Below are positions 15,445-24,072 of a stretch of 32,655 nucleotides of DNA, in pieces (the stretch's first letter is position 1; every line of letters begins with the position of its first letter). The DNA lies in contig DGUQ01000172.1 of assembly GCA_002394725.1 (NCBI GenBank), positions 1 to 32,655 of the forward strand, in the 5' to 3' direction. The stretch is from Ruminococcaceae bacterium UBA4306 (lineage in GTDB: Bacteria; Bacillota; Clostridia; Oscillospirales; Acutalibacteraceae). A model generated the notes under the pieces. It ran no database searches. It was not told where the DNA came from and saw only the letters and a program-made list of their open reading frames with translations. The position numbers and the translations under genes were made by a program.

Positions 15445-16098
15445 ATGAGGATCAGAAAGAAAAAGTGGGCGGAGCCGGAGCTTGCCGAGTGCCGCTACTA
15501 TATCAACGAGCCCGAGCGATACCGCGGCCGCTGGAAGGATTTCTTCGGCAACGATCAACCGATCGAGCTGGAGATCGGCTGCGGCAAATGCACCTTCTCC
15601 GCTGAAAAGGCAAAGCGCGATCCCGACAAGAATTTCATCGCGTTGGATATCAAGAGCGATATGCTGGGCGTAGGCAGGCGCAATGTCGAGCGGATCTTCT
15701 CACAAGCGAATCGATCCCCCGACAATATCGCGCTGGTGCGCTGTAATGTCGAGCAGATCGACAAGGCGTTCTCCGCTGACGATCATATCGCGGTGATGTA
15801 CATCAACTTCTGCAATCCGTGGCCGCGTGAAAAGCACAAAAAACGCCGCCTGACCTATCCGAAAAAGCTCAAAATGTACCGCGATTTCCTCACCGATGAC
15901 GCGGTGATCTACTTCAAGACCGATGACGACGAGCTGTTTGAAGAAAGCGTCGGCTATTTCAATGAAGCCGGCTACACCATCCGCTATATCACACGTGACC
16001 TGCACCACAGCGAGGTCACGGACAATATCATGACCGAGCACGAAAAGATGTTTTCCGACGAGGGCATCCCGATCAAATATCTCGAAGCGACGGTGTGA
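15445..16098 (+). CDS. trmB: tRNA (guanine46-N7)-methyltransferase TrmB
   Basis: A 217-residue SAM-dependent enzyme that makes m7G46 in the tRNA variable loop. The SAM loop LEIGCGKCTFSAEKA lies at about 42-56, FIALDIKSDML follows at about 66-76, and the family signature appears as INFCNPWPREKHKKRRL at about 119-135 (usually NFSDPWPK-like; the Cys and Asn are mild variants). The ending FSDEGIPIKYLEA is also typical. AAAAGG precedes the ATG at 15445. It heads a transcript that probably continues into the lipoprotein gene 49 bp downstream. Confidence 0.93.
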   Translation: MRIRKKKWAEPELAECRYYINEPERYRGRWKDFFGNDQPIELEIGCGKCTFSAEKAKRDPDKNFIALDIKSDMLGVGRRNVERIFSQANRSPDNIALVRCNVEQIDKAFSADDHIAVMYINFCNPWPREKHKKRRLTYPKKLKMYRDFLTDDAVIYFKTDDDELFEESVGYFNEAGYTIRYITRDLHHSEVTDNIMTEHEKMFSDEGIPIKYLEATV

Positions 16099-16147
16099 TA
16101 TCGCGTCGGGCGACGCATCCAAAAACCGACAAGGAGGCAATCGCAAC

Positions 16148-17467
16148 ATGAGGCTACAGCGTATCTTAGCCGCCGTCATCATCACGGCGCTGCTTGTGTC
16201 AGGCTGTTCCTCAATGGGGCTCGGCAAATCCGAGATCCTGACCCCTCCCAAGGCGTCGGGCACACGCGCCGAGGTACAACGCCTGATCGAGAATGACGCC
16301 GGCGGCAGCTTTTCGCTGATCTACCCGACCGACGGCTCCAACAAAAACGGCTTGACGCTGCATGACATCAACAACGACGGCATTGAAGAAGCTGTCGCGT
16401 TATACTCCACCGCCGATCATACGCCGCGCATCCTGATCGCTCAGACGCACGACGACGCCTTTCAGCCTTTGGGCAGTGCCGATCTGGTTTCTGCCAATGT
16501 CTCGGGGCTGAGCTTCATCGACTTTGACGGCAACGGCAGAGAGGAGCTCCTGCTGAGCTTCGATATCGGCACCCCCCACGCCGCGTTGCAGACCTTTTTG
16601 ATCGGCGATAGCGTGGTCGCCTCAAATACGGAAGAAAACTTTATCAATTATGTCACAGGCGATTTTGACAAGGATTCCTCCATCGACCTTCTCCTGATGA
16701 CAGCGCAGGATGGCGAATCCTCCGCCAAAGCCAAGCTGCTCACCTTCAGTGAAAAGGGCTTTCGTGAAAAGACCTTTTGCGAGATCGATCCTGCCGTCAC
16801 CTCCTATATCAGCCTGCGATTCGACAAGATCAGCGGTGATCTGAGCGGCGCGGCGGCTGACGGAGCGCTCGCCGACGGCGGCTGCACAACACAGCTGATC
16901 TACTACGATTCAGCGGCAAATATTCTTGTCAATCCGCTGTATCTCAACAGCAATTATAAACGCAGTATCCGCAATTCTTCCGTCACCTGTCTGGACATCG
17001 ACGGCGACGGCGCGCTCAATATTCCCCTGAGCTCTGTGATGGATCACGCAAAGGACGAGGTCGAGAGCACCGTGTGCAGCGTCGCGCGATGGAACGACTA
17101 CGATCCCGAGCATATGAGTCTGTCTTTTAAAAAGGACTCCGTGCTCTGCGAAAAGCTCGACTTCATGCTTTTGTTTGATACCGACAAGCTCAAGAATGTG
17201 ACAGCCCGTTATTCTGCCGATAACGCGGTGACCCTATACAGCGTCACCTATAAAGAGGATGAACCTGTATTGGGCAAGGAGCTGCTCACCGTCTACCGCT
17301 ATGATAAATCAAGCTACGACAGCAGCCTGACGGCACAGGCAAAGCTGTTTGACACAACCGATTATACCTACACCTATATCCTCAGTGAGGACGCACCCTT
17401 CTCCCATGATGATATCAAAGAGAGCTTTATGTTACTCTCGGGCGATACTTCTTCCAAACAGAAATAA
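16148..17467 (+). CDS. Lipoprotein with FG-GAP/VCBS-like calcium-type repeats
   Basis: A 439-residue predicted lipoprotein. Residues 1-20 form a lipoprotein signal ending in the lipobox VSGC, with C20 as the lipidated residue. The body carries acidic loops of the FG-GAP/VCBS beta-propeller type: DINNDGIEE (~74), DFDGNGREE (~125), DFDKDSSID (~173) and DIDGDG (~283), which often bind calcium. The last 130 residues lack such loops. An AAGGAGG site at 16131-16137 supports the start. It lies 68 bp before a response regulator and sensor kinase, so a role as an extracellular sensing or accessory partner is possible but inferred only from position. Confidence 0.8.
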   Translation: MRLQRILAAVIITALLVSGCSSMGLGKSEILTPPKASGTRAEVQRLIENDAGGSFSLIYPTDGSNKNGLTLHDINNDGIEEAVALYSTADHTPRILIAQTHDDAFQPLGSADLVSANVSGLSFIDFDGNGREELLLSFDIGTPHAALQTFLIGDSVVASNTEENFINYVTGDFDKDSSIDLLLMTAQDGESSAKAKLLTFSEKGFREKTFCEIDPAVTSYISLRFDKISGDLSGAAADGALADGGCTTQLIYYDSAANILVNPLYLNSNYKRSIRNSSVTCLDIDGDGALNIPLSSVMDHAKDEVESTVCSVARWNDYDPEHMSLSFKKDSVLCEKLDFMLLFDTDKLKNVTARYSADNAVTLYSVTYKEDEPVLGKELLTVYRYDKSSYDSSLTAQAKLFDTTDYTYTYILSEDAPFSHDDIKESFMLLSGDTSSKQK

Positions 17468-17535
17468 TCGGATACACGACTGTATATCCGGTGATTGATA
17501 TCCTGTCAACTACATCCTGAACGGAGGTTACAATT

Positions 17536-18240
17536 ATGAAAAAGATTCTGGTATGCGAGGACGAAGCCGCGATCCGCGACTTTGTGGTAATCAATCTCAG
17601 AAGAGCCGGCTATGACGTAGTCGAGGCAGACTGCGGCGAGATGGCGCTCCAAAAGTACGAGGAACAGGGCGGCGACTTTGACGTAGCCATCCTCGATATC
17701 ATGATGCCCGGCATCGACGGTCTGCAGGTCTGCAAGGAGCTGCGCAACAAGAACTCCGGTATCGGCATCATCATGCTGTCGGCACGTACTCAGGAGATGG
17801 ACAAGGTCACCGGCCTGATGCTCGGCGCCGACGACTATATCACCAAGCCCTTCTCCCCCTCGGAGCTGACCGCGCGTGTCGACTCGCTGTATCGCAGAGT
17901 ATCCCTCTCCGAACAGCGCAGCGAGAACAACTTCAAGGAAGAGCTGCAGAGCGGTATCTTCACCCTGAATCTGAGGAACCGTGCCTTAATGAAGAACGGC
18001 AAGATGATCGAGCTGACTCAGGTCGAGTTTCAGATCATGGAATACTTCTTCTCTAATCCCGGCGTAGCGCTCGACCGTACCGATATCCTCAACCATGTAT
18101 GGGGAGAGGCGTATGTCGGCGAAGAAAAGATCGTCGACGTCAACATCCGCCGTCTGCGCATGAAGGTCGAGGACGAGCCCTCAAACCCCAAGTACATCGT
18201 TACCGTATGGGGTCTGGGTTATAAGTGGGACACGGTGTAA
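17536..18240 (+). CDS. OmpR/PhoB-family response regulator
   Basis: A 234-residue two-component response regulator. The receiver domain (1-120) has acidic residues E8-D9, the phosphoacceptor D54 in AILDIMMPG, a conserved S/T position in LSART at 81-85, and K104 in DYITKPF. The winged-helix DNA-binding domain covers about 135-232, with LTQVEFQIMEYF, the recognition-helix region KIVDVNIRRLRMKV and the final hairpin YIVTVWGLGYKW. CGGAGGT at 17521-17527 supports the start. Its cognate kinase is encoded 171 bp downstream, separated by an inserted repeat. Target genes are unknown. Confidence 0.94.
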   Translation: MKKILVCEDEAAIRDFVVINLRRAGYDVVEADCGEMALQKYEEQGGDFDVAILDIMMPGIDGLQVCKELRNKNSGIGIIMLSARTQEMDKVTGLMLGADDYITKPFSPSELTARVDSLYRRVSLSEQRSENNFKEELQSGIFTLNLRNRALMKNGKMIELTQVEFQIMEYFFSNPGVALDRTDILNHVWGEAYVGEEKIVDVNIRRLRMKVEDEPSNPKYIVTVWGLGYKWDTV

Positions 18241-18249
18241 ACCGTATCG

Positions 18250-18390
18250 CGGTTTACTAATGAATACTGAAGATTGAAAACTTAAGAATGAAGAATAAAG
18301 GGAGGGCTGCGCCCTCACCCGATTAATAATTGATCGAGCGAAGCGAGTAACCTTCATTATTCATTATTCAATTTTCAGTTTTAAATAATC
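18250..18390 (+). repeat. Dispersed repeat with tandem arms between regulator and kinase
   Basis: AT-rich arms built of short AATGAATA/TTCATTATTCA tracts flank a GC hairpin (GAGGG-CTGCG-CCCTC) followed by CACCCGATTAATAATTGAT. The left arm is roughly the reverse complement of the right arm. The hairpin plus CACCYGATTRATA core also occurs near 31940-31975 and, reversed, near 26462-26492. A separate 8-bp stem (GTAAACCG/CGGTTTAC, 18237-18257) overlaps the response-regulator stop codon. Confidence 0.6.
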
Positions 18391-18411
18391 CAACAACAGG
18401 AGGTGGCAGCG

Positions 18412-19887
18412 ATGTTCAAAGGAATCAGTAAGCGGTGGTTGATCAACACCTTTGGTGTGGTATCGGCGATCGTAGTTTTACTGATCATTTGTGTATCCGT
18501 CGCTGTTCACTCTATCTGCTATTCTACGGTTGAAAAAGAACTGCTCAACCGCGTCCAAAAGATCAATACCCTTTTTCCGGACGGTATTTGCGAGAGCGCC
18601 GAGACCTTTGAGGAACGCGCGTCCGCTTATGCCACCGACTTTATCGACAAGGATGAGATGGAGGTACAGATCCTCAACGCCTCGGGCAGGGTGATCACGA
18701 CCTCCGCAGGCTTCGGCGCGGATTCGGAGAACATCCCCGACTATACGCAGGCGCAGTCCTCCGACACGGGCTTCGGACGCTATTCCGGCCGTTCCGATGC
18801 GGGCGAGCGGATCATGGCGTTCACCACGATCATCAAGAGCCCTCAGGGCACCGAGCTGGGCGCGGTACGCTTTGTCACCTCACTGCGCAAGGCGGATTCC
18901 CGGGTGTTTCTCTACACCGTCATCGCCATCATCGTCGGGCTGCTGATCATCACGGCCGTCGCGGTATCGGGCTACTATTTTATCCGTTCGATCGTCCGAC
19001 CTGTCCGCGAGATGACCGAGACCTCGCGGCAGATCGCGCAGGGCGATTTTACCGCCAAGGTCGATAAGATGTATGACGACGAGATCGGTGAGCTCAGCGA
19101 CAGTATCAACGATATGGCGAAGGAGCTCGACGCCAACGAAAAGCTCAAGAACGACTTTATCTCGCGCGTATCTCACGAGCTGCGCACTCCGCTGACCGCT
19201 ATCAAGGGTTGGGCGGAGACCATGCAGTACGGCGTACCCGACCGCATCACGCTCGAAAAGGGCATGAGCGTCATCGTCAAGGAGAGCTCGCGCCTGACCT
19301 CGCTGGTCGAGGAGCTGCTCGACTTCTCCAAGCTCCAGAGCGGCAGACTGACCATGCAGATGGAGCGCATGGATATCCTCGCCGAGATCGACGAGGCGGT
19401 TTATATGCTCAAGGAACGCGCTCTCTCCGAGGGCAAGCACCTATTGTATGACGATCCCGAGGAGATGCCCATCATCTACGGCGACAAAAACCGACTCAAG
19501 CAGGTGTTCCTCAACGTTATCGACAACGCCCTCAAGTATACCCCCGAGGGCGGCATGATCGGCGTACAGGTCTATCAGGATTATAAGGAACACACCATCA
19601 AGGTCGTGGTCGCCGACAACGGCTGCGGCATCAAGGCAGAGGATCTGCCCAAGGTCAAGGATAAATTCTATAAAGCAAATCAAAAGATCAACGGCTCCGG
19701 TATCGGACTGGCGGTAGCCGACGAGATCATCAAAATGCACAAGGGCTCGCTCGATATCGAGAGCTCACCCGAGGTCGGCACCACCGTCACCATCACTATC
19801 CCGATCTTTAATGAAGCGGCAGCGCTGGATGACGATACCCAGCCCCTAGGCGGAATGAATCCGCCCTTACAGCCGCCCACCGCATAA
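18412..19887 (+). CDS. Membrane sensor histidine kinase (HAMP-HisKA-HATPase)
   Basis: A 491-residue sensor kinase. The first membrane segment is at about residues 10-33, an extracytoplasmic sensor of about 130 residues follows, and the second membrane segment is at about 165-190. A HAMP linker (~190-242, containing IVRPVREMTETS) leads to the HisKA domain with phosphoacceptor H255 in SHELRTPLTAIKGW. The ATP domain shows the N box NVIDNALKYT (~369), DNGCGI (~403) and GSGIGLAV (~429). A Pro-rich tail ends the protein. AGGAGGT at 18398-18404 places the start at 18412 rather than the upstream GTG at 18403. It should phosphorylate the regulator encoded upstream; the stimulus is unknown. Confidence 0.94.
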   Translation: MFKGISKRWLINTFGVVSAIVVLLIICVSVAVHSICYSTVEKELLNRVQKINTLFPDGICESAETFEERASAYATDFIDKDEMEVQILNASGRVITTSAGFGADSENIPDYTQAQSSDTGFGRYSGRSDAGERIMAFTTIIKSPQGTELGAVRFVTSLRKADSRVFLYTVIAIIVGLLIITAVAVSGYYFIRSIVRPVREMTETSRQIAQGDFTAKVDKMYDDEIGELSDSINDMAKELDANEKLKNDFISRVSHELRTPLTAIKGWAETMQYGVPDRITLEKGMSVIVKESSRLTSLVEELLDFSKLQSGRLTMQMERMDILAEIDEAVYMLKERALSEGKHLLYDDPEEMPIIYGDKNRLKQVFLNVIDNALKYTPEGGMIGVQVYQDYKEHTIKVVVADNGCGIKAEDLPKVKDKFYKANQKINGSGIGLAVADEIIKMHKGSLDIESSPEVGTTVTITIPIFNEAAALDDDTQPLGGMNPPLQPPTA

Positions 19888-19917
19888 ATATCGCATTCAA
19901 ATATACAGGAGAACGAT

Positions 19918-20127
19918 ATGAGTTCCATGAAAAAACTGCTGATTGAATGCCTGATCGGTATCCCGATCGTATTCGGCTTAGCCACCTTGTTTGACTATCT
20001 CTTCCAGACACTGATCCGGCAAAACACCTACACATTCAGCCCTGCCACACCGCTCCTTTGCGTCGGCGTATGGGTCGTGGTCGTCATCATCACCAACTCC
20101 ATCAGTAAGAAAAAGAATGACAAATAG
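19918..20127 (+). CDS. Small two-helix membrane protein, 69 aa
   Basis: A 69-residue protein with two hydrophobic segments, about residues 11-29 and 44-60, a Lys-rich end and no recognisable family. CAGGAGA at 19904-19910 precedes the ATG, and the gene follows the kinase by 30 bp, so it is probably co-transcribed with the two-component system. Small membrane proteins next to sensor kinases sometimes tune them, but here that is only an inference from position. Confidence 0.65.
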   Translation: MSSMKKLLIECLIGIPIVFGLATLFDYLFQTLIRQNTYTFSPATPLLCVGVWVVVVIITNSISKKKNDK

Positions 20128-20157
20128 CTTTATCCATATCATTAAAATGCTGCCGCA

Positions 20158-20255
20158 GAGCAGCTGAGGGTTGGATCGTCAAAGTAAATCCCTATCTGCA
20201 ACCCTCCGACCGATTCATCTAGGAATCGTCCGCCTCCTTTGAGAGTTGAGGAGGC
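20158..20255 (+). repeat. Palindromic intergenic repeat before yqhQ
   Basis: GCAGCTGAGGGTTG near 20158-20171 faces GCAACCCTCCG at 20198-20208 as an inverted repeat, followed by short palindromes such as GATTCATCTAGGAATC (20212-20227). The GCAACCCTCCG start matches the repeat at 13498. It fills most of the 146-bp gap. Confidence 0.5.
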
Positions 20256-20273
20256 TATGAAAGAAGGTATTAT

Positions 20274-21275
20274 ATGAAAAAACAGGACAAAAAACAACAA
20301 AAGCGCATCACCTCCATCGGCGGCTCCGCCCTGATCGAAGGCATCATGATGCGCGGACCCAAGCGCACCACCGTCGCGTGCAGGGTCGATAAAGACAATA
20401 TCTACACCGAGGACATTGAGATCAAACCGCTGTTCAAGGCAAAATTCTGGAAGCTGCCTTTGATCCGCGGACTCGCCGGCATGATCGACAGCATGCGCCT
20501 GAGCTACAAAGCGCTCGGACTGTCCGCCGACAAAGCGATGGAATCGGGTCTGGTCGAGGAAGAAGAACCCTCTAAATTCGAAAAGTGGCTCGACGACAAG
20601 TTCGGCGACAAGCTGATGAACGTCATCATGGTCATTGCGTCCGTTTTAGGTATCGCGCTGGCGATCGGACTGTTTGTCGTACTGCCGTCGATGCTGTTCA
20701 CGTGGTTGATCAAGCCGCTTCTCGGCGGATGGAACGAATCCTCTGTCAGGATCCTGCAATCCGCCTTTGAGGGCGTATTAAAGATCGCCCTCTTCCTGAG
20801 CTACCTGTCTTTGGTATCTCTGATGAATGACATGAAGCGCGTGTTCCAGTATCACGGCGCTGAGCATAAAACCATCTTTTGCTATGAAAATGACGAAGAA
20901 TTGACCGTTGAGAACGTCCGCAAGCAGACACGTTTCCATCCCCGCTGCGGTACCTCGTTCTTAGTCGTCACATTGCTCGTGAGTATTTTTGTCGGCCTGT
21001 TTATCCCGACCTTCCCGAATCTGCCGATCCTGCGACCGGTCCTGAGATTACTCCTTGTTCCCGTAATGGTCGGTCTGGGCTACGAGTTCATCAAGCTGTG
21101 CGGCAAGTATGACAACAAGCTCACCCGTATCCTCGCTACACCCGGACTTTGGGCACAGCGCATCACCACCAGAGAGCCCGAGGACGAGATGATCGAATGT
21201 GCGATCAAAGCGATGAAGGCGGTCATCCCCGATGACGGCTCCGATATCATCAATGATTGTTCCTGCGCTCGATAA
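20274..21275 (+). CDS. yqhQ: DUF1385 membrane protein (YqhQ family)
   Basis: A 333-residue integral membrane protein of the DUF1385/YqhQ family. Hallmarks are GGSALIEGIMMRGPKRTTVA at about 16-35, the conserved FQYHGAEHKTIFCYE at about 193-207, and THPRCGTSF-like TRFHPRCGTSF at about 221-231. Hydrophobic segments lie around 113-147, 165-185, 228-255 and 260-280. The biochemical function is not settled. The gene overlaps the start of prmC, and the yqhQ-prmC pairing is a frequent Firmicutes order. GAAGG at 20262-20266 precedes the ATG. Confidence 0.9.
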   Translation: MKKQDKKQQKRITSIGGSALIEGIMMRGPKRTTVACRVDKDNIYTEDIEIKPLFKAKFWKLPLIRGLAGMIDSMRLSYKALGLSADKAMESGLVEEEEPSKFEKWLDDKFGDKLMNVIMVIASVLGIALAIGLFVVLPSMLFTWLIKPLLGGWNESSVRILQSAFEGVLKIALFLSYLSLVSLMNDMKRVFQYHGAEHKTIFCYENDEELTVENVRKQTRFHPRCGTSFLVVTLLVSIFVGLFIPTFPNLPILRPVLRLLLVPVMVGLGYEFIKLCGKYDNKLTRILATPGLWAQRITTREPEDEMIECAIKAMKAVIPDDGSDIINDCSCAR

Positions 21276-22104
21276 CGCCGTCAAAAGCCTGCTCATGCGC
21301 GCAGGGGTCGAGAATCCCGACGGTGACGCTAGAGAGATCCTTTGCGCGGTACTGGAATGTGACCGCACCCAACTGATCCTGCGAGAAGAGGACGTCCCCG
21401 AGCAGCTCTGCGAAAAAGCCATCGCGATGGCACGCCGCCGCGTCAGCGGTGAGCCCATCCAATACATCCTCGGCTCATGGAGCTTTATGGGGCGCGACTA
21501 CACGGTCGGCGAAGGTGTGCTGATCCCACGTGACGATACGGAAGTGGTGGTCACAGAAGCGTTGAAGCTCTGTGAAAGTATCCCCCATCCCGTGATCGTC
21601 GATCTGTGCGCCGGCTCTGGCATCATCGCGATCACACTGGCAAAGGAACTGCCGAGCGCTACCGTGTATGCGGTTGAGAAAAGCGATATCGCATTCTCCT
21701 ATCTGACGGAGAATATCGCGCTCAATCAGGCGAAGGTCAACGCGATCCACGCCGACCTGCAAAATTGCGTCAATGACTTTGAGGACGGCTCACTGGATAT
21801 GATCGTATCCAATCCGCCGTACATCCGATCCTCCGAGATCGCCGAGCTGCAGCAAGAGGTGCAGTATGAGCCGCGGCTTGCCTTAGACGGCGGTGAGGAC
21901 GGCTATGACTTTTATAAAATGATGATCTCTTTATGGACGCCAAAGCTCAAAAAGGGCGGCGCCATCGCCTTTGAGATCGGCGAAGGACAATTCGATACCA
22001 TTGCTGATATGCTGAAAACCGCAGGCTATACCGCTGTCAGCGGCACCCCCGATATCCAAAACATCACCCGTGCGATCACGGCAAAAAAAGAACACGCCTT
22101 GTAG
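21253..22104 (+). CDS. prmC: Release factor glutamine N5-methyltransferase PrmC
   Basis: A 283-residue SAM-dependent enzyme that methylates the Gln of the GGQ motif in release factors RF1 and RF2. The N-terminal helical substrate domain covers about 1-85, ending near GEPIQYILGSWSFMG and VLIPRDDTE. The SAM loop is VDLCAGSGIIAITLA at about 116-130, and the catalytic NPPY is at 187-190. The ATG at 21253 gives a typical N-terminus; ATG at 21232 is an alternative. Neither has a good ribosome site, and both lie inside yqhQ, so translation is probably coupled. The TAG stop (22102-22104) falls inside the left end of a repeat element beginning at 22101, so the last residues may have been altered by its insertion. 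Confidence 0.92.
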   Translation: MIVPALDNAVKSLLMRAGVENPDGDAREILCAVLECDRTQLILREEDVPEQLCEKAIAMARRRVSGEPIQYILGSWSFMGRDYTVGEGVLIPRDDTEVVVTEALKLCESIPHPVIVDLCAGSGIIAITLAKELPSATVYAVEKSDIAFSYLTENIALNQAKVNAIHADLQNCVNDFEDGSLDMIVSNPPYIRSSEIAELQQEVQYEPRLALDGGEDGYDFYKMMISLWTPKLKKGGAIAFEIGEGQFDTIADMLKTAGYTAVSGTPDIQNITRAITAKKEHAL

Positions 22105-22226
22105 GGTACGGCACTTGACACGCGTGTCTGACGTACCGAGAATGACGGGCTCCTATGATGCTCTAAACGCGAGATAGGATTATGATGTATCTGCTATACG
22201 GCACGTTGGCAAGCGCCGTGCCCTAC
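22101..22226. repeat. 126-bp MITE-like element with 17-bp terminal inverted repeats
   Basis: The left end GTAGGGTACGGCACTTG (22101-22117) and the reverse complement of the right end CAAGCGCCGTGCCCTAC (22210-22226) match at 15 of 17 positions. The interior has no reading frame of note. The left end includes the prmC stop codon. Without other copies to compare, mobility is inferred from structure only. Confidence 0.6.
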
Positions 22227-22278
22227 CACTCTTTGAAAAATACAACAAGCAAAAATAGAAAATCTGTTCGAAAAACGC

Positions 22279-22307
22279 TTGCTTCTTTCAAACATATATG
22301 CTATAAT
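22279..22307 (+). promoter_or_regulatory. Promoter of recA
   Basis: TTGCTT (22279-22284), 17 bp, and TATAAT (22302-22307) with an extended TG at 22299-22300. The start codon is 38 bp further on. No convincing LexA box overlaps it. Confidence 0.75.
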
Positions 22308-22344
22308 AAACCCGTAAATAACAGAAACCAAAGGAGAAATAATT

Positions 22345-23457
22345 ATGGCTCTTGATAAAAACAAAGCGCTGGAAACAGCGTTATCACAAATCGAAAAGCA
22401 GTTCGGCAAGGGCGCCGTCATGAAGCTCGGTCAGAACACCCATATGAACGTCGAGCACATTTCGACAGGCTCACTGAGCCTTGATATCGCGCTGGGAATC
22501 GGCGGTCTGCCTCGCGGCAGGATCGTCGAGATCTACGGACCGGAAAGCTCCGGTAAAACCACCCTCTCCCTGCACTGTATCGCCGAGGGTCAGAAGAACG
22601 GCGGCAACGTCGCCTTCATCGACGTAGAGCACGCGCTTGATCCCGTCTATGCCTCCGCGCTGGGCGTCGACGTCGACAGCCTCTTGGTATCCCAGCCCGA
22701 CACCGGTGAGGACGCGCTCGAGATCGCCGAGGCGCTGATCCGTTCCGGCGCGATCGACGTCATCGTCATCGACTCCGTCGCGGCGCTCGTTCCCAAGGCT
22801 GAGATCGAGGGCGAGATGGGCGACAGCCATGTCGGTCTGCACGCGCGCCTGATGTCGCAGGCACTGCGCAAACTCGCCGGCGCGATCAACAAGAGTAACT
22901 GCGTCGCCATCTTCATCAACCAGCTGCGCGAGAAGGTCGGTGTGGTCTACGGCAACCCCGAGGTCACCACGGGCGGCAGAGCGTTAAAGTTCTATTCCTC
23001 TGTCCGTATCGACATCCGCCGTATCGAGACCTTAAAGTCCAACGGCGAAATGGTCGGCTCACGCACCAGAGCGAAGGTCGTCAAGAATAAGATCGCTCCC
23101 CCCTTCAAGGAGGCGGAGTTCGATATCATGTACGGCGAGGGTATCAGCCGCGTCGGCGAGCTGATCGATCTTGCTGTCAAGGCGGACGTCATGCAAAAGA
23201 GCGGCGCATGGTTCTACTACGGTGAGACCCGTCTGGGACAGGGTCGCGACAACGTCAAGGAACTGCTCAAAAACGACGACGCGCTGCGTGAGAAGATCGA
23301 AAAAGAGCTGTGGGAGAACGTCGATAAGCTGACCTCCCGTCCCAAAAAGACCGCCAAAGCGGCGGCAAAGGCGGCTCCTGCACCTGCTCCTGCTCCCGAA
23401 GCCGCTCCCGATAAAAAGAAAAAGAACGCTAAGATCGACATTCTTGTCGAAGACTGA
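22345..23457 (+). CDS. recA: Recombinase RecA
   Basis: A 370-residue RecA, the strand-exchange ATPase of homologous recombination and trigger of LexA cleavage. The Walker A GPESSGKT is at 65-72, Walker B-type [15 protein letters not shown] follows at about 139-153, and the DNA-binding loop regions around [22 protein letters not shown] (split in two: loop L1) and [20 protein letters not shown] (L2) are intact. The core ends near residue 330. The tail is unusual: a Lys/Ala/Pro low-complexity stretch with alternating Ala-Pro, then KKKKNAK and an acidic end. AAAGGAG at 22331-22337 supports the start. The stop overlaps the recX start. Confidence 0.98.
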   Translation: MALDKNKALETALSQIEKQFGKGAVMKLGQNTHMNVEHISTGSLSLDIALGIGGLPRGRIVEIYGPESSGKTTLSLHCIAEGQKNGGNVAFIDVEHALDPVYASALGVDVDSLLVSQPDTGEDALEIAEALIRSGAIDVIVIDSVAALVPKAEIEGEMGDSHVGLHARLMSQALRKLAGAINKSNCVAIFINQLREKVGVVYGNPEVTTGGRALKFYSSVRIDIRRIETLKSNGEMVGSRTRAKVVKNKIAPPFKEAEFDIMYGEGISRVGELIDLAVKADVMQKSGAWFYYGETRLGQGRDNVKELLKNDDALREKIEKELWENVDKLTSRPKKTAKAAAKAAPAPAPAPEAAPDKKKKNAKIDILVED

Positions 23458-24071
23458 TGCGGATCACCGCGATTGAGCCCCGGCGCAAGGGGCTCTCCGC
23501 TCTCTATATCGACGGCGAGTTTGCCATGAAGCTCGACACCGAGGTGATCCTCGCCCACCGCTTTGACGTTGGGCGTGAGATCGACGATGAACAGCTCCAC
23601 GCCTGTGTTCTCGACTCGGACAGAAAGCGCTGTAAGGACAAGGCGCTGTGGCTGATCTCCTATCGCGATCACTCGCGCCGTGAGCTGTTTGACAAGCTCA
23701 AAAAGGATTACGGCGAAGAAAGCTGCGACGCGGCAATCAGCCGTCTGGAGGAGCTCGGGCTCATCGATGACGGCCGCTACGCTCGCCGTTATGCCAACGA
23801 TCTGTTCCACATCAAGCACCTGTCGGAGCGCGGCGTGCGCCAAAAGCTCTATGAAAAGGGCATTGACCGCGACCTGATCGACGAGGTACTCGACGAGTTC
23901 ACCGTTGACGAGGATGAACAGATCCGAGCGATCATTGAAAAAAAGTACGCGCGCTCCCTGACGGATGACAAGGGGCGCCGTCGTTGCGCTAACGCGCTGG
24001 CGCGGATGGGCTTTTCTTACAGCAGCATCCGCGGCGTGATGCGCGAATACACAGAGATTGAGGAATACTGA
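23457..24071 (+). CDS. recX: Regulatory protein RecX
   Basis: A 204-residue RecX, which binds RecA filaments and restrains or adjusts their activity. The three-helix repeat pattern is clear: ALWLISYRDHSRRELFDKL, then CDAAISRLEELGLIDDGRYA and FHIKHLSERGVRQKLYEKG, then DRDLIDEVLDEF and GRRRCANALARMGFSYSSIR. Its ATG shares a base with the recA stop (TGATG), giving coupled, lower-level expression from the recA transcript, as is usual. The next gene begins one base after its stop. Confidence 0.93.
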   Translation: MRITAIEPRRKGLSALYIDGEFAMKLDTEVILAHRFDVGREIDDEQLHACVLDSDRKRCKDKALWLISYRDHSRRELFDKLKKDYGEESCDAAISRLEELGLIDDGRYARRYANDLFHIKHLSERGVRQKLYEKGIDRDLIDEVLDEFTVDEDEQIRAIIEKKYARSLTDDKGRRRCANALARMGFSYSSIRGVMREYTEIEEY

Positions 24072-24072
24072 T

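Noticed and set aside
22265-22300. Possible LexA box upstream of recA
   Set aside because: CGAAAAACGCTTGC and AAACATATATG resemble Firmicutes SOS boxes only loosely, with about four mismatches to the Bacillus-type consensus; not reported as a site.
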